From positions 1 through 57,643 of the forward strand of contig JAWOJF010000040.1 of NCBI GenBank assembly GCA_046481785.1: a DNA stretch of 57,643 bases, written 5' to 3'. This document shows positions 1 to 7,459 of the stretch, one piece after another. Source of the stretch: JAWOJF01 sp046481785 (lineage in GTDB: Bacteria > Bacteroidota > Ignavibacteria > Ignavibacteriales > Ignavibacteriaceae). The stretch's first letter is position 1. Every line of letters begins with the position of its first letter. A program made the translations under genes and the position numbers. A model generated the notes under the pieces. The model made no database searches. It was not told the origin of the DNA and was given only the letters and a program-made list of their open reading frames with translations.

Positions 1-2
1 TG

Positions 3-275
3 ACGAACAATCCCCGCAAGATCGTGGGCCTCGAGGGCTACGGCCTGCGGATCACCGGGCGTGAGCCGCTGGAGGTCGCGCCCACCGACCACAACCGCGA
101 CTACCTGGAAGCCAAGCGGAGCAAGCTGGGCCACATCCTCGACCGGGCCGTGGATCCGGCCATGGGCGACGGAACGGGCGCCGGTGGCGCTCCGCGTGTC
201 CCACGGACTGGCAACGGTGCGGGCGACGACGAACGGAAGGGCGCCCGCCTGGGCGCCGAAACGGAGGCGGGGTGA
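3..275 (+). CDS. ribA: GTP cyclohydrolase II, C-terminal fragment (foreign, GC-rich)
   Basis: This partial frame is open at the left window edge and reads TNNPRKIVGLEGYGL followed by PTDHNRDYLEAKRSKLGH, the C-terminal signature of GTP cyclohydrolase II (alone or fused as RibBA), the cytosolic enzyme that opens the ring of GTP at the start of riboflavin synthesis. The roughly 35 residues after this signature are low-complexity Gly/Ala/Arg-rich and match nothing I recognise. The stop at 273-275 arises at the junction with AT-rich DNA, so the true end is unknown. Base composition (very GC-rich, G/C at nearly all third positions) is unlike the rest of the window. I read it as sequence from another organism joined to this contig. 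Confidence 0.8.
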   Translation, partial: TNNPRKIVGLEGYGLRITGREPLEVAPTDHNRDYLEAKRSKLGHILDRAVDPAMGDGTGAGGAPRVPRTGNGAGDDERKGARLGAETEAG

Positions 276-285
276 AACAATTAGA
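260..285. other. Probable chimeric assembly junction
   Basis: Composition switches within about 15 bases from extremely GC-rich to AT-rich. On the left a GTP cyclohydrolase II gene is cut at its C-terminus; on the right a CheB methylesterase gene is cut in its catalytic domain. Two unrelated genes broken at one point, with no transposon end, tRNA or repeat between them, fits an assembly or library artefact better than natural transfer. The exact join cannot be fixed, but homology to CheB begins at about 271. Confidence 0.8.
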
Positions 286-654
286 AATGGTGTTGCTTAT
301 ATAGCCAAGGGCGGATTCCATCTTAATGTAAAAAAAAACGGCTCGGGATTTGCTGTAATAAATGTAACAGATCAGCCGGGTAATACCTTACATTGCCCTT
401 CAGTTGACGTTATGTTAAACTCCGTAATAAATTTTTACGGAAAGCATACTCTTGGTGTAATTATGACCGGTATGGGTAAAGACGGCCTTGAAGGAATATC
501 AAGGCTTAAGTCATTAGGCGGCTATTCTATAGTGCAGAATGAAGAAACCTGCGTGGTTTATGGAATGCCAAGAGCAGTTGTAGAGGCTGGTTTTGCAGAT
601 GCAATACTGCCTTTAGATGATATTGCTCCAACAATTAATAGGATTTTGTTATGA
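271..654 (+). CDS. cheB: Chemotaxis protein-glutamate methylesterase CheB, C-terminal part
   Basis: This is the last ~127 residues of CheB, which removes methyl groups from chemoreceptor glutamates during adaptation. Visible family blocks are GVAYIAKGGFHL, CPSVDVMLNS, the LGVIMTGMGKDG block that carries the catalytic aspartate, and VVYGMPRAVVEAG near the end. The receiver domain and the first part of the esterase domain, with the catalytic Ser and His, are missing because the gene is cut by the upstream junction. The same frame stays open back to an ATG at 61, but residues before ~271 are a translation of the foreign DNA in the wrong frame. It overlaps the next gene by four bases (ATGA). Its position points to a chemotaxis operon upstream of the flagellar genes. 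Confidence 0.88.
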   Translation, partial: GETIRNGVAYIAKGGFHLNVKKNGSGFAVINVTDQPGNTLHCPSVDVMLNSVINFYGKHTLGVIMTGMGKDGLEGISRLKSLGGYSIVQNEETCVVYGMPRAVVEAGFADAILPLDDIAPTINRILL

Positions 655-896
655 ATGAAAATTTTGAAGAACCCTTATTTAGAGAAATTTCTTCGGGTAA
701 TTTAAAATCCGGAAATATTATTAAAGCCTCAGATGCTGAAGTTTTAGGTATTACCAAAATTACCATAGAAGAAGAGAATGAAGACGGCATAAAAGTAGTG
801 CTAAAAAAAGATGAAAATGATTCGGTTAAAGAAATTAAATTCATCTGTTCATGCGGCCATACCAAGTCAATTCTTTTAGATTATACTGAACAATAA
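651..896 (+). CDS. Small hypothetical protein downstream of cheB
   Basis: An 81-residue acidic protein whose ATG overlaps the cheB stop codon (ATGA), so it is probably translationally coupled to cheB. No signal peptide or membrane segment is visible. Near the C-terminus there is a CSCGH motif (two Cys and a His), which could bind a metal but is not a recognised zinc site by itself. I do not recognise a family. The location suggests a role in chemotaxis, which is inference only. Confidence 0.65.
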   Translation: MNENFEEPLFREISSGNLKSGNIIKASDAEVLGITKITIEEENEDGIKVVLKKDENDSVKEIKFICSCGHTKSILLDYTEQ

Positions 897-904
897 GTAA
901 CAAT

Positions 905-920
905 TGGCTAAAAATAGCCA
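905..920 (+). terminator. Short hairpin after the cheB operon, weak terminator candidate
   Basis: TGGCTA and TAGCCA (905-910, 915-920) form a 6-bp stem with an AAAA loop nine bases after the stop of the preceding gene. No T-run follows, so it is at best a weak or Rho-assisted end signal. Confidence 0.3.
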
Positions 921-971
921 TACCACCCTCAATTGTTTAACCTAAATCACACTTAATCACAATAATCCTGA

Positions 972-1001
972 TGGCATTTATTTTGACCTTATCAAAATAA
1001 A
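972..1001 (+). promoter_or_regulatory. Inverted repeat and possible sigma54-like promoter before flgB
   Basis: A perfect inverted repeat (arms 977-986 and 992-1001, 5-base spacer) lies 19 bases before the flgB start. Overlapping its left arm is TGGCA-N6-TTGA (972-986), which matches the -24/-12 sigma54 layout (GG, ten bases, then G) except that the -12 dinucleotide is GA instead of GC. Start-site distance (about 34 bases to the GTG) would suit a promoter. An operator read is equally possible. There is no T-tract, so it is not an obvious terminator. Confidence 0.4.
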
Positions 1002-1019
1002 AATTGAAGGATTACTGCT

Positions 1020-1397
1020 GTGTCTACAATAAAACTTTTAGAAAATCTTATTGACTACTGTGCAGTTAAAAACAATGTGGTAAGTAAAAATCTTGCAAAC
1101 ATTGGAACTGAGAACTATCAGAGGAAAGAAGTAGTTTTTAAGGATGTTCTAACATCACAGTTAAACCCGAATCTGAAAACCACTGAGGCAAGGCATATTA
1201 GCCCCGGCAATATACCGGTTGAACCGGATTTTAATGTTGTTGAAGACAGCAGCATTGATATGGTTTCCGGAATTAACAATGTGGATATTGAAAAAGAAAT
1301 GGCAGAACTTGCCGAAAATACTATTCATTTCAAATTTGCCGCAAATAAAATAGGCAGCTATTATAAAACTTTGCAGAAAGTAATTAGAGGAGAATAA
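1020..1397 (+). CDS. flgB: Flagellar proximal rod protein FlgB
   Basis: FlgB is a proximal rod subunit of the basal body, exported by the flagellar type III apparatus and assembled on the MS ring. The 125-residue length is normal. Residues ~22-45 hold the rod-family motif (NLANIGTENYQRKEVVF), and the C-terminal ~35 residues form the amphipathic helix typical of axial proteins. The start is a GTG at 1020, with GAAGG at 1006-1010; no in-frame ATG fits better. It opens the rod operon and is followed two bases later by flgC, the usual order. Confidence 0.93.
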   Translation: MSTIKLLENLIDYCAVKNNVVSKNLANIGTENYQRKEVVFKDVLTSQLNPNLKTTEARHISPGNIPVEPDFNVVEDSSIDMVSGINNVDIEKEMAELAENTIHFKFAANKIGSYYKTLQKVIRGE

Positions 1398-1399
1398 GT

Positions 1400-1897
1400 A
1401 TGAAAATAGGTGGTAATCTTACAGGCTTTAACATCAGCGCCGAAGGCCTGAGTGTACAAAGAAAAAAAATGAACCTGATTGCAGAAAATATAGCAAATGT
1501 AGATTCAGTTAGAGATGAAAACGGCCGGCCTTACCAGAGAAAATTTTTAAAGGTTGTACAAAACGAAAAAGCTTTTTTTAACAACAGTAATGAAAATGGT
1601 ATTAGGATAAAACTTGCTGCAACCAAGGGAGACCATTTTGTTACATCTTCTGAGCCGGTTAAGATTCAGAATCCTTCAACCGGAATAGCGGCAGATGAAC
1701 TTATTGACGGAAGACGCGGAGAAATGGTTTATATGCCCGAAAATCCCGATGCAGATCCGGAAGGTTATGTTCAAATGCCAAATGTAAATATTATTACAGA
1801 AATGACAGATATGATAGCTGCTACAAGGAGCTATGAAGCAAATCTAACGGCACTTAATGCTGCTAAACAAATTGCAAAAGATTCACTGGAGATTTAA
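1400..1897 (+). CDS. flgC: Flagellar proximal rod protein FlgC
   Basis: FlgC is the second proximal rod subunit. The N-terminal helix motif (NISAEGLSVQRKKMNLIAENIANVDS, here residues ~10-36) and the C-terminal block ATRSYEANLTALNAAKQ (about 143-159) are diagnostic of rod/hook axial proteins. Its 165 residues are slightly longer than the enterobacterial protein. It is two bases downstream of flgB and its stop shares a base with the ATG of the next gene. Confidence 0.95.
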   Translation: MKIGGNLTGFNISAEGLSVQRKKMNLIAENIANVDSVRDENGRPYQRKFLKVVQNEKAFFNNSNENGIRIKLAATKGDHFVTSSEPVKIQNPSTGIAADELIDGRRGEMVYMPENPDADPEGYVQMPNVNIITEMTDMIAATRSYEANLTALNAAKQIAKDSLEI

Positions 1898-2166
1898 TGA
1901 AAATATCTACTAACAGCATTGGTAATTATACACCAAATATAAAACCAAAAACTGTACACAATGAAAAATTTAATATAGAAACTAATCAAAACTTACAGGT
2001 AAAAAATCCTTCAGTTGCCGAAAGCAGCATTACTCAGGAAGAAAAAGATTTTTTTATGGGTTTATACCCTCAAAACACCGGTGAAATTGATAGTTATCAT
2101 TTTTACCATAAATCAGGTAAAATGGCAGGTATTATTTTGGGTTCGCAAATTGACAGGAGAGGATAA
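1897..2166 (+). CDS. Small hypothetical protein between flgC and fliE
   Basis: An 89-residue soluble protein encoded between two rod genes, with start overlapping the flgC stop and end four bases before fliE. The first half is Asn/Lys-rich and looks disordered. The second half looks folded: EKDFFMGLYP, then EIDSYHFYHKSGK, then a GSQIDRRG tail. There is no signal peptide, membrane span or known domain I can name. Tight coupling within the rod operon suggests a rod or export accessory factor. It is not FlgM by any feature I can see. Confidence 0.8.
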   Translation: MKISTNSIGNYTPNIKPKTVHNEKFNIETNQNLQVKNPSVAESSITQEEKDFFMGLYPQNTGEIDSYHFYHKSGKMAGIILGSQIDRRG

Positions 2167-2169
2167 AAA

Positions 2170-2457
2170 ATGAATGTTAATTCAATTACAAATGCGCTTC
2201 CGGGGTTAATAAAATCAGAAACCGAAAAACCATTAAAGTCCGGTTTTGAAGATATTTTTTCTAACCTTATTCAGAATGTTAACCAGGCACAAATGGACTC
2301 AAGCAAAATTACCCAGGATTTTGTAACAGGTAAAGATGTTGAACTTCATGATGTTATGATAGCCGGTGAGAAGGCAAAAACCAGTCTTGATTTGTTAATG
2401 GAAATTAGAAACAAAACAATAGATATGTACAAAGAATTAACAAGAATGCAAGCATAA
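2170..2457 (+). CDS. fliE: Flagellar hook-basal body complex protein FliE
   Basis: FliE is the small adaptor that joins the MS ring and export gate to the rod. The 95-residue length is standard, and the C-terminal block is typical: DVELHDVMIAGEKAKTSL followed by a LLMEIRNK helix and an ELTRMQ ending. It lies between the rod genes and fliF, the canonical flgB-flgC-fliE-fliF order. Confidence 0.94.
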   Translation: MNVNSITNALPGLIKSETEKPLKSGFEDIFSNLIQNVNQAQMDSSKITQDFVTGKDVELHDVMIAGEKAKTSLDLLMEIRNKTIDMYKELTRMQA

Positions 2458-2460
2458 TAA

Positions 2461-4044
2461 ATGAACAGCAATCCATTAGAAGCAGTATTCGGTATTTTTA
2501 ATAAGCTGTCCCTCCAGCATAAAATATTAATTGGCGGAGCAATTCTTTTAACTGTAGTAATGCTTGGCATGCTTATCTTCTTCCTTAATGAACCGAGCTA
2601 CTCGGTATTGTATACAAACCTGGCTGAAGATGATGCATCCAAAGTTGTTGAAGAATTAAATGCACAAAAAATATTATTTAAAATTGAGGATAACGGTAAG
2701 ACCGTAAAGGTTCCTAAAGACAAACTTTATGAAATTAGATTAAATCTTGCGGGAAAAGGAATACCGGGCTCAGGTGTTTTAGGATATGAGATTTTTGACC
2801 AAAACACCATGGGCATGTCCGAATTTATGCAGAAACTTAATTTTAAGAGGGCCCTTGAAGGGGAACTGGCCCGGACAATAATGCAGCAGGAGGGGATAGA
2901 AGGAGTTAGAGTTCATATAGTAACTCCTCAGAAATCAGTTTTTAAAAGTGAAGAAAAGGAACCCACAGCGTCAGTTGTACTTAATTTGAAGGGGAACTAT
3001 TCTCTTTCAAAGGGAAGCATAACTGCAATACTTAACCTGGTTTCAAGCAGTGTTGAAGGCCTGCAGCCGGGGAAGGTAACACTTCTGGACTCAAAGGGCA
3101 GGCTTCTTTCAAACGACTTTGAAGATAACCCTCTGGCTTTTTCAAGTACAAAACAGTATGAAATAAAACAATCTGTTGAAAATTACCTTGCAGCAAAAGC
3201 ACAGAGTATACTTGATAATGTTGTTGGCTATGGCAATTCAATTATTCAGGTTAATGCCGATTTGAATTTTGATCAGGTTGAAAAAACAATGGAAATGTAT
3301 GATCCTGAATCGCAGGTTGCAATAAGTGAACAAACAATTAAAAGTGAAAATAGCGGGAAAAATTTAAGTGATTCATCCGGGGCTGTAAGTGAAAATTCAA
3401 CAACTAATTATGAAATAAGTAAAACGGTTGAAAGAGTTATCCAGGGATCAGGCAATGTATTACGTTTAAGTGTAGCAGCAGTTATTAACGATGTTGCTAA
3501 AGAGGTGAAAAATGGGGAAAATGTAGGTATAGTTTATGAACCCCGTACCCCGGAACAGCTTAAGAAGCTTGAAGAAATTATAAAAAATGCCGTTGGTATA
3601 GATCCTAACCGGCTGGATCAGTTTTCACTTGTAAATATATCTTTTGAAGCTAATAATATTGAGGGTGAACAAATTGAAGAACCTTCATTTTTTGACAATA
3701 TAGAAAGATTTACAAATATAATTCTGATTGTAATTGCTGCTATTGCCGGACTTTTAATACTAAAAGGCTTAATGACCAAACTGAAGAATGAGAAAATTAT
3801 AATAGGTACACTTAACCAGGATGTTTCATACCAGCCGTCACGTGTTAGCAGCGGCGGAGGGAATACGCAGATACAAGTTAAACAAAGGAAACCGTTGCTG
3901 CCTTTAGGTGATATTGAAGATGAAATTTCCGATGAGGCTATTGATAAGAAAAACAGGGAAGCAAAAATTATAAACTATGTTTCAAAAAATCCCGTTGAAG
4001 CTTCAAAACTAATAAACGCATGGATGCATGAAGATGAACTATAA
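2461..4044 (+). CDS. fliF: Flagellar MS-ring protein FliF
   Basis: FliF forms the MS ring in the inner membrane, the base on which rod and rotor assemble. The 527-residue protein has a first transmembrane helix at about residues 21-42, the periplasmic ring-building domains between, and a second helix at about 417-437. It ends in a cytoplasmic tail (NYVSKNPVEASKLINAWMHED) that binds FliG. It starts four bases after fliE and overlaps fliG by 17 bases, which implies coupled expression of the two binding partners. Confidence 0.96.
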   Translation: MNSNPLEAVFGIFNKLSLQHKILIGGAILLTVVMLGMLIFFLNEPSYSVLYTNLAEDDASKVVEELNAQKILFKIEDNGKTVKVPKDKLYEIRLNLAGKGIPGSGVLGYEIFDQNTMGMSEFMQKLNFKRALEGELARTIMQQEGIEGVRVHIVTPQKSVFKSEEKEPTASVVLNLKGNYSLSKGSITAILNLVSSSVEGLQPGKVTLLDSKGRLLSNDFEDNPLAFSSTKQYEIKQSVENYLAAKAQSILDNVVGYGNSIIQVNADLNFDQVEKTMEMYDPESQVAISEQTIKSENSGKNLSDSSGAVSENSTTNYEISKTVERVIQGSGNVLRLSVAAVINDVAKEVKNGENVGIVYEPRTPEQLKKLEEIIKNAVGIDPNRLDQFSLVNISFEANNIEGEQIEEPSFFDNIERFTNIILIVIAAIAGLLILKGLMTKLKNEKIIIGTLNQDVSYQPSRVSSGGGNTQIQVKQRKPLLPLGDIEDEISDEAIDKKNREAKIINYVSKNPVEASKLINAWMHEDEL

Positions 4045-5071
4045 TTCAAAAGATATTAAAGTATCCATGGAAGATTTAACAGGAGCCCAAAAAGCAGCTC
4101 TCTTAATGATTGCTCTTGATGTGGATACTGCATCGGAAGTGTTCAAAAATCTTGATGCGGCTGAAGTAGAAACGATTTCAGCAGAAATTTCAAAAGTAAG
4201 AAATATTCCAGCTACTACCGTTAATTCAGTAATGGAAGATTTCTACAACATGATTACTGCCCGTGAATATGTGCTTGAGGGTGGTATTGACTATGCGCAG
4301 GCTGTTCTTGAAAAATCATTTGGCCTGAATAAAGCTGTTGAAATTATTGAAAAAGTAAAAGACCTGACCACACTGAGGGGTTTTGATGTATTAAAAAAGG
4401 CCGACTCTACCCAGTTGATTAATTTCCTGAATAAAGAACATCCGCAAACTATTGCTTTAATATTATCAAACCTTGACCCCGGACAAACCGCCAGCGCTTT
4501 AAAAGAACTTCCTGAGAATGTAAGAACTGATGTAGTATTCAGGATAGCGACACTTGGCAAGGTATCACCGCAGACATTAAAGCAGGTTGAAAAAGTTGTT
4601 GATGAAATGGCAGGGTTTACCATGAGCCAGGCTCTGAGCAAAATAGGGGGCACAAAAAGCCTTGCCACAATTTTAAACAGAACACCACTTTCTGTTAGTA
4701 AAGATATACTTGATAAGCTAAGCCAAAAAGACCCTGAAGTTGCTACCGAAGTTAAAAGACTGATGTTCCTGTTCGAAGATATTGTTCAGTTCCAGGATAA
4801 GGATATGCAGAAGATACTAAGAGGTATAGACAGGAAAGACCTTGCACTTGCATTAAAGATTGCGGATGATAAACTGAAGAACAAGATATTCAGCAATATG
4901 TCTGAAAGAGCTGCTGATTTGTTAAAAGAAGAACTTCAGTATATGGGTATGGTTAAATTAAAAGAAGTAGAAGCCGCTCAGGCAAGAATAATAGACTCAA
5001 TAAAAGTTCTCGAGGAATCAGGCGAAATATCCCTGAATATTCGTGGAACCAAAGATGAAGTTTATGTCTGA
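4028..5071 (+). CDS. fliG: Flagellar motor switch protein FliG
   Basis: FliG is the rotor protein that couples to the stator and switches direction. The 347 residues show the N-terminal FliF-binding domain (LTGAQKAALLMIAL), the EHPQTIALILSNLDP motif of the middle domain near residue 137, and a C-terminal torque domain with the charged ridge (DIVQFQDKDMQKILRGIDRKDLALALK). The start ATG at 4028 lies inside fliF; a second in-frame ATG at 4034 and one at 4067 are alternatives, and none has a strong ribosome site. Confidence 0.96.
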   Translation: MKMNYNSKDIKVSMEDLTGAQKAALLMIALDVDTASEVFKNLDAAEVETISAEISKVRNIPATTVNSVMEDFYNMITAREYVLEGGIDYAQAVLEKSFGLNKAVEIIEKVKDLTTLRGFDVLKKADSTQLINFLNKEHPQTIALILSNLDPGQTASALKELPENVRTDVVFRIATLGKVSPQTLKQVEKVVDEMAGFTMSQALSKIGGTKSLATILNRTPLSVSKDILDKLSQKDPEVATEVKRLMFLFEDIVQFQDKDMQKILRGIDRKDLALALKIADDKLKNKIFSNMSERAADLLKEELQYMGMVKLKEVEAAQARIIDSIKVLEESGEISLNIRGTKDEVYV

Positions 5072-5693
5072 GAGAATCAAATTAAATATGAAACAGTCGA
5101 ATTTTTTTGTTAAGATAAAAAATCCGGCTGCTGATACTGAAGCCCCGGAGTCTAATGAAGATTTCGTACAGAAGCAGCTTCAAACCCAGTTTCAGCTTGG
5201 GTATAATAAAGGATATGAAGCAGCAACCGATGAACTTGAAAAAACATATTCCGAAAAACTGCTGAGCCGTTTAAAGGATATTCATAATGTTGCTGCAGCG
5301 CTTGAACACAAAATCCTGGAGCATGAAGAATATTATGAATCAGTAATAATTCAGTTATCTCTTATGGTTGCCGAAAAAATTATTAAAAGAGAGATTACTG
5401 ATAAGACCATTATTGATGAAGTAATGAAAGAATCCCTCAAAAAAATAATAGGGGCTAATAATGTAATTGTAAAGATAAATCCTTCGGATTTATCGGAGAT
5501 GTCATCTGAAGCCGGCCAATTAATGAATGACAGCGCCTTTACCAAAATAAAATTTGAACCTGATGACCGGATTGAACAGGGGGGATGTTTTATAGAGTCT
5601 GAGATAGGTAATGTGGATGCCCGCATATCTTCGCAGATAAATGAACTGAAAAAGAATTTAGATGCAGTCTCTTTTCATGGTACTAAAGAATGA
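5043..5693 (+). CDS. fliH: Flagellar assembly protein FliH
   Basis: FliH regulates the export ATPase FliI and links it to the switch ring. Length and layout fit: a variable N-terminus, a helical central part (QLGYNKGYEAATDELEKTY, then LEHKILEHEEYYESVI), and a C-terminal FliH/HrpE/AtpE-like domain (VAEKIIKREITDKTIIDEVMKESLKKI, then a DDRIEQGGCFIES motif near the end). The longest frame begins at a GTG at 5043 inside fliG; ATG at 5064 (8-base overlap) or 5088 are equally plausible starts. It is followed by fliI with an ATGA overlap. Confidence 0.9.
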   Translation: MEPKMKFMSERIKLNMKQSNFFVKIKNPAADTEAPESNEDFVQKQLQTQFQLGYNKGYEAATDELEKTYSEKLLSRLKDIHNVAAALEHKILEHEEYYESVIIQLSLMVAEKIIKREITDKTIIDEVMKESLKKIIGANNVIVKINPSDLSEMSSEAGQLMNDSAFTKIKFEPDDRIEQGGCFIESEIGNVDARISSQINELKKNLDAVSFHGTKE

Positions 5694-7021
5694 ATATACA
5701 GCAACACTACATAAAGAAATTTAAACCGGTTATTTCCAGGTCGGAATTATATAAGGTAAATGGAAAAGTATCGGATGTAATTGGGTTAATTATTGTTTCA
5801 GTTGGGCCTAATGTATCGCTTGGGGAAATCTGTATTATTGTTGATAAAAGCGGTAATGAAGTCTGTAGAGCAGAAGTAGTTGGGTTTAAGGAAGGACGTG
5901 TTCTTTCAATTGCGCTTGGTGAGGTACATTCAATATCGCCTAATTGTGAAATTATTTCTACAGGAAAAAGTTTTAAAATGGCAGTAGGAAATGCACTATT
6001 GGGAAGAGTAATAGATGGGCTGGGTAATCCAATTGATGGCAAAGGCGATCTAAACTGCAGCCAGTTCAGGAATATCTATAAGGATCCGCCTAATCCTCTT
6101 ACAAGGCGAAGAATAGATACACCACTTCAGACAGGCGTCAGATCAATAGACGGCCTGCTTACAGTTGGAAAAGGGCAGCGAATAGGAATTTTTGCCGGAA
6201 GCGGTGTAGGGAAAAGTGTAACGCTGGGAATGATAGCAAGAAATACAAATGCAGATGTTAATGTAATAACATTAATTGGTGAAAGAGGCAGAGAAGTAAG
6301 AGAGTTTATTGAAAAAGATTTGGGTGAAGAAGGATTAAAACGTTCTGTTGTTGTAGTGGCAACAAGCGATAAACCATCACTTATCAGGATGAAGGGTGCT
6401 TATATAGGTACTACAATTGCGGAATATTTCAGAGAGCTGGGAATGGACGTTGTACTTATGATGGATTCGGTTACCAGGTTTGCAATGGCGCAAAGGGAAA
6501 TAGGCCTTACTATAGGTGAACCCCCGACAACCAAAGGATATACTCCTTCTGTGTTTGCTATACTTCCTAAACTTCTCGAACGGGCAGGCACAACTGATAC
6601 AGGCTCAATAACGGGTTTTTATACTGTTCTTGTAGATGGCGATGATATGAATGAACCCATTGCCGATGCAGCAAGATCTATTCTTGACGGTCATATAGTT
6701 TTATCCAGAAAGCTTGCAAATAAGGGTCAGTACCCGGCAGTTGATCCTCTCCAGAGCGTGAGCCGCGTGATGCCGGATATAACATCTTCGGAGCATAAAG
6801 CCCGTGCTTCTTCGTTTGTTGAAATACTTGCAACGTATAAAGAGGCCGAAGACCTTATAAATATTGGCGCATACGTTAAAGGCAGTAATCCGCTTATAGA
6901 TCATGCACTAAGTAAAATAAACTCCCTGCGTACTTTTCTTAAGCAGGATATGTATGACAAAGCAATTTTTCCTGAGACAATCTCTCATCTGTTCAGTTTA
7001 ATTGAACAACCGATTGACTAA
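5690..7021 (+). CDS. fliI: Flagellum-specific ATPase FliI
   Basis: FliI is the F1-beta-like ATPase of flagellar type III export, acting at the inner face of the membrane. The Walker A loop GIFAGSGVGKS lies at about residues 165-175, the LIGERGREVREFIE block follows, and Walker B (VVLMMDSVTRFA) is at about 253-264. The Q2-binding region PSVFAILPKLLERAG is intact. Its 443 residues are normal length. The gene starts within the last codons of fliH and precedes fliJ by six bases. Confidence 0.97.
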   Translation: MNIQQHYIKKFKPVISRSELYKVNGKVSDVIGLIIVSVGPNVSLGEICIIVDKSGNEVCRAEVVGFKEGRVLSIALGEVHSISPNCEIISTGKSFKMAVGNALLGRVIDGLGNPIDGKGDLNCSQFRNIYKDPPNPLTRRRIDTPLQTGVRSIDGLLTVGKGQRIGIFAGSGVGKSVTLGMIARNTNADVNVITLIGERGREVREFIEKDLGEEGLKRSVVVVATSDKPSLIRMKGAYIGTTIAEYFRELGMDVVLMMDSVTRFAMAQREIGLTIGEPPTTKGYTPSVFAILPKLLERAGTTDTGSITGFYTVLVDGDDMNEPIADAARSILDGHIVLSRKLANKGQYPAVDPLQSVSRVMPDITSSEHKARASSFVEILATYKEAEDLINIGAYVKGSNPLIDHALSKINSLRTFLKQDMYDKAIFPETISHLFSLIEQPID

Positions 7022-7027
7022 AAAATT

Positions 7028-7459
7028 ATGAAATTCGTTTACAAGTTTGACGCAATAAAAAAAATAAAAGAAATTTTTGAAAAAAGAGTTCAAAAAGAAG
7101 TAGCTGCAATTCAGCTCGAAATAGAGAAGAAGGAAGAAGAGTATAATGCTATTCTTCTGCAGAGAGTTTTGGAAAGCAAGAGAGATATGAAGCATATTTC
7201 ATCTTCTGAATTAAAGTTTCATAAAAATTATCTTGGCGTGCTCAGTAGTGAGCTTGGAAAGATCAGGAAAGAAATAGACCTGCTTGGAAAGAAAAAAGAT
7301 GAGAAACTTCTGGAGCTTATACAAAAAAGTAAAGAACATAAAATATTTAATACCCTGGAAGAAATACATTTTGAGAATTTTACACAGGAACAAAATAAAC
7401 TGGAGATGATAAGTATTGATGAAATTGCAACACAAAAATTTGCCAGGAACAAAAATTGA
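7028..7459 (+). CDS. fliJ: Flagellar export chaperone FliJ-like coiled coil
   Basis: A 143-residue, highly charged, almost entirely helical protein (heptads across ~10-60 and 70-105) directly after fliI, where fliJ always lies. The N-terminus KFVYKFDAIKKIKE is the FliJ family pattern. FliJ is the central stalk-like coiled coil of the FliI ring and escorts chaperones to the export gate. Sequence conservation in this family is low, so the call depends on position, length and heptad pattern. Confidence 0.85.
   Translation: MKFVYKFDAIKKIKEIFEKRVQKEVAAIQLEIEKKEEEYNAILLQRVLESKRDMKHISSSELKFHKNYLGVLSSELGKIRKEIDLLGKKKDEKLLELIQKSKEHKIFNTLEEIHFENFTQEQNKLEMISIDEIATQKFARNKN

Noticed and set aside
61..654. 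A 197-residue frame joining GC-rich DNA to CheB
   Set aside because: The first ~70 residues are a wrong-frame translation of the ribA fragment; only residues from ~271 onward are CheB.
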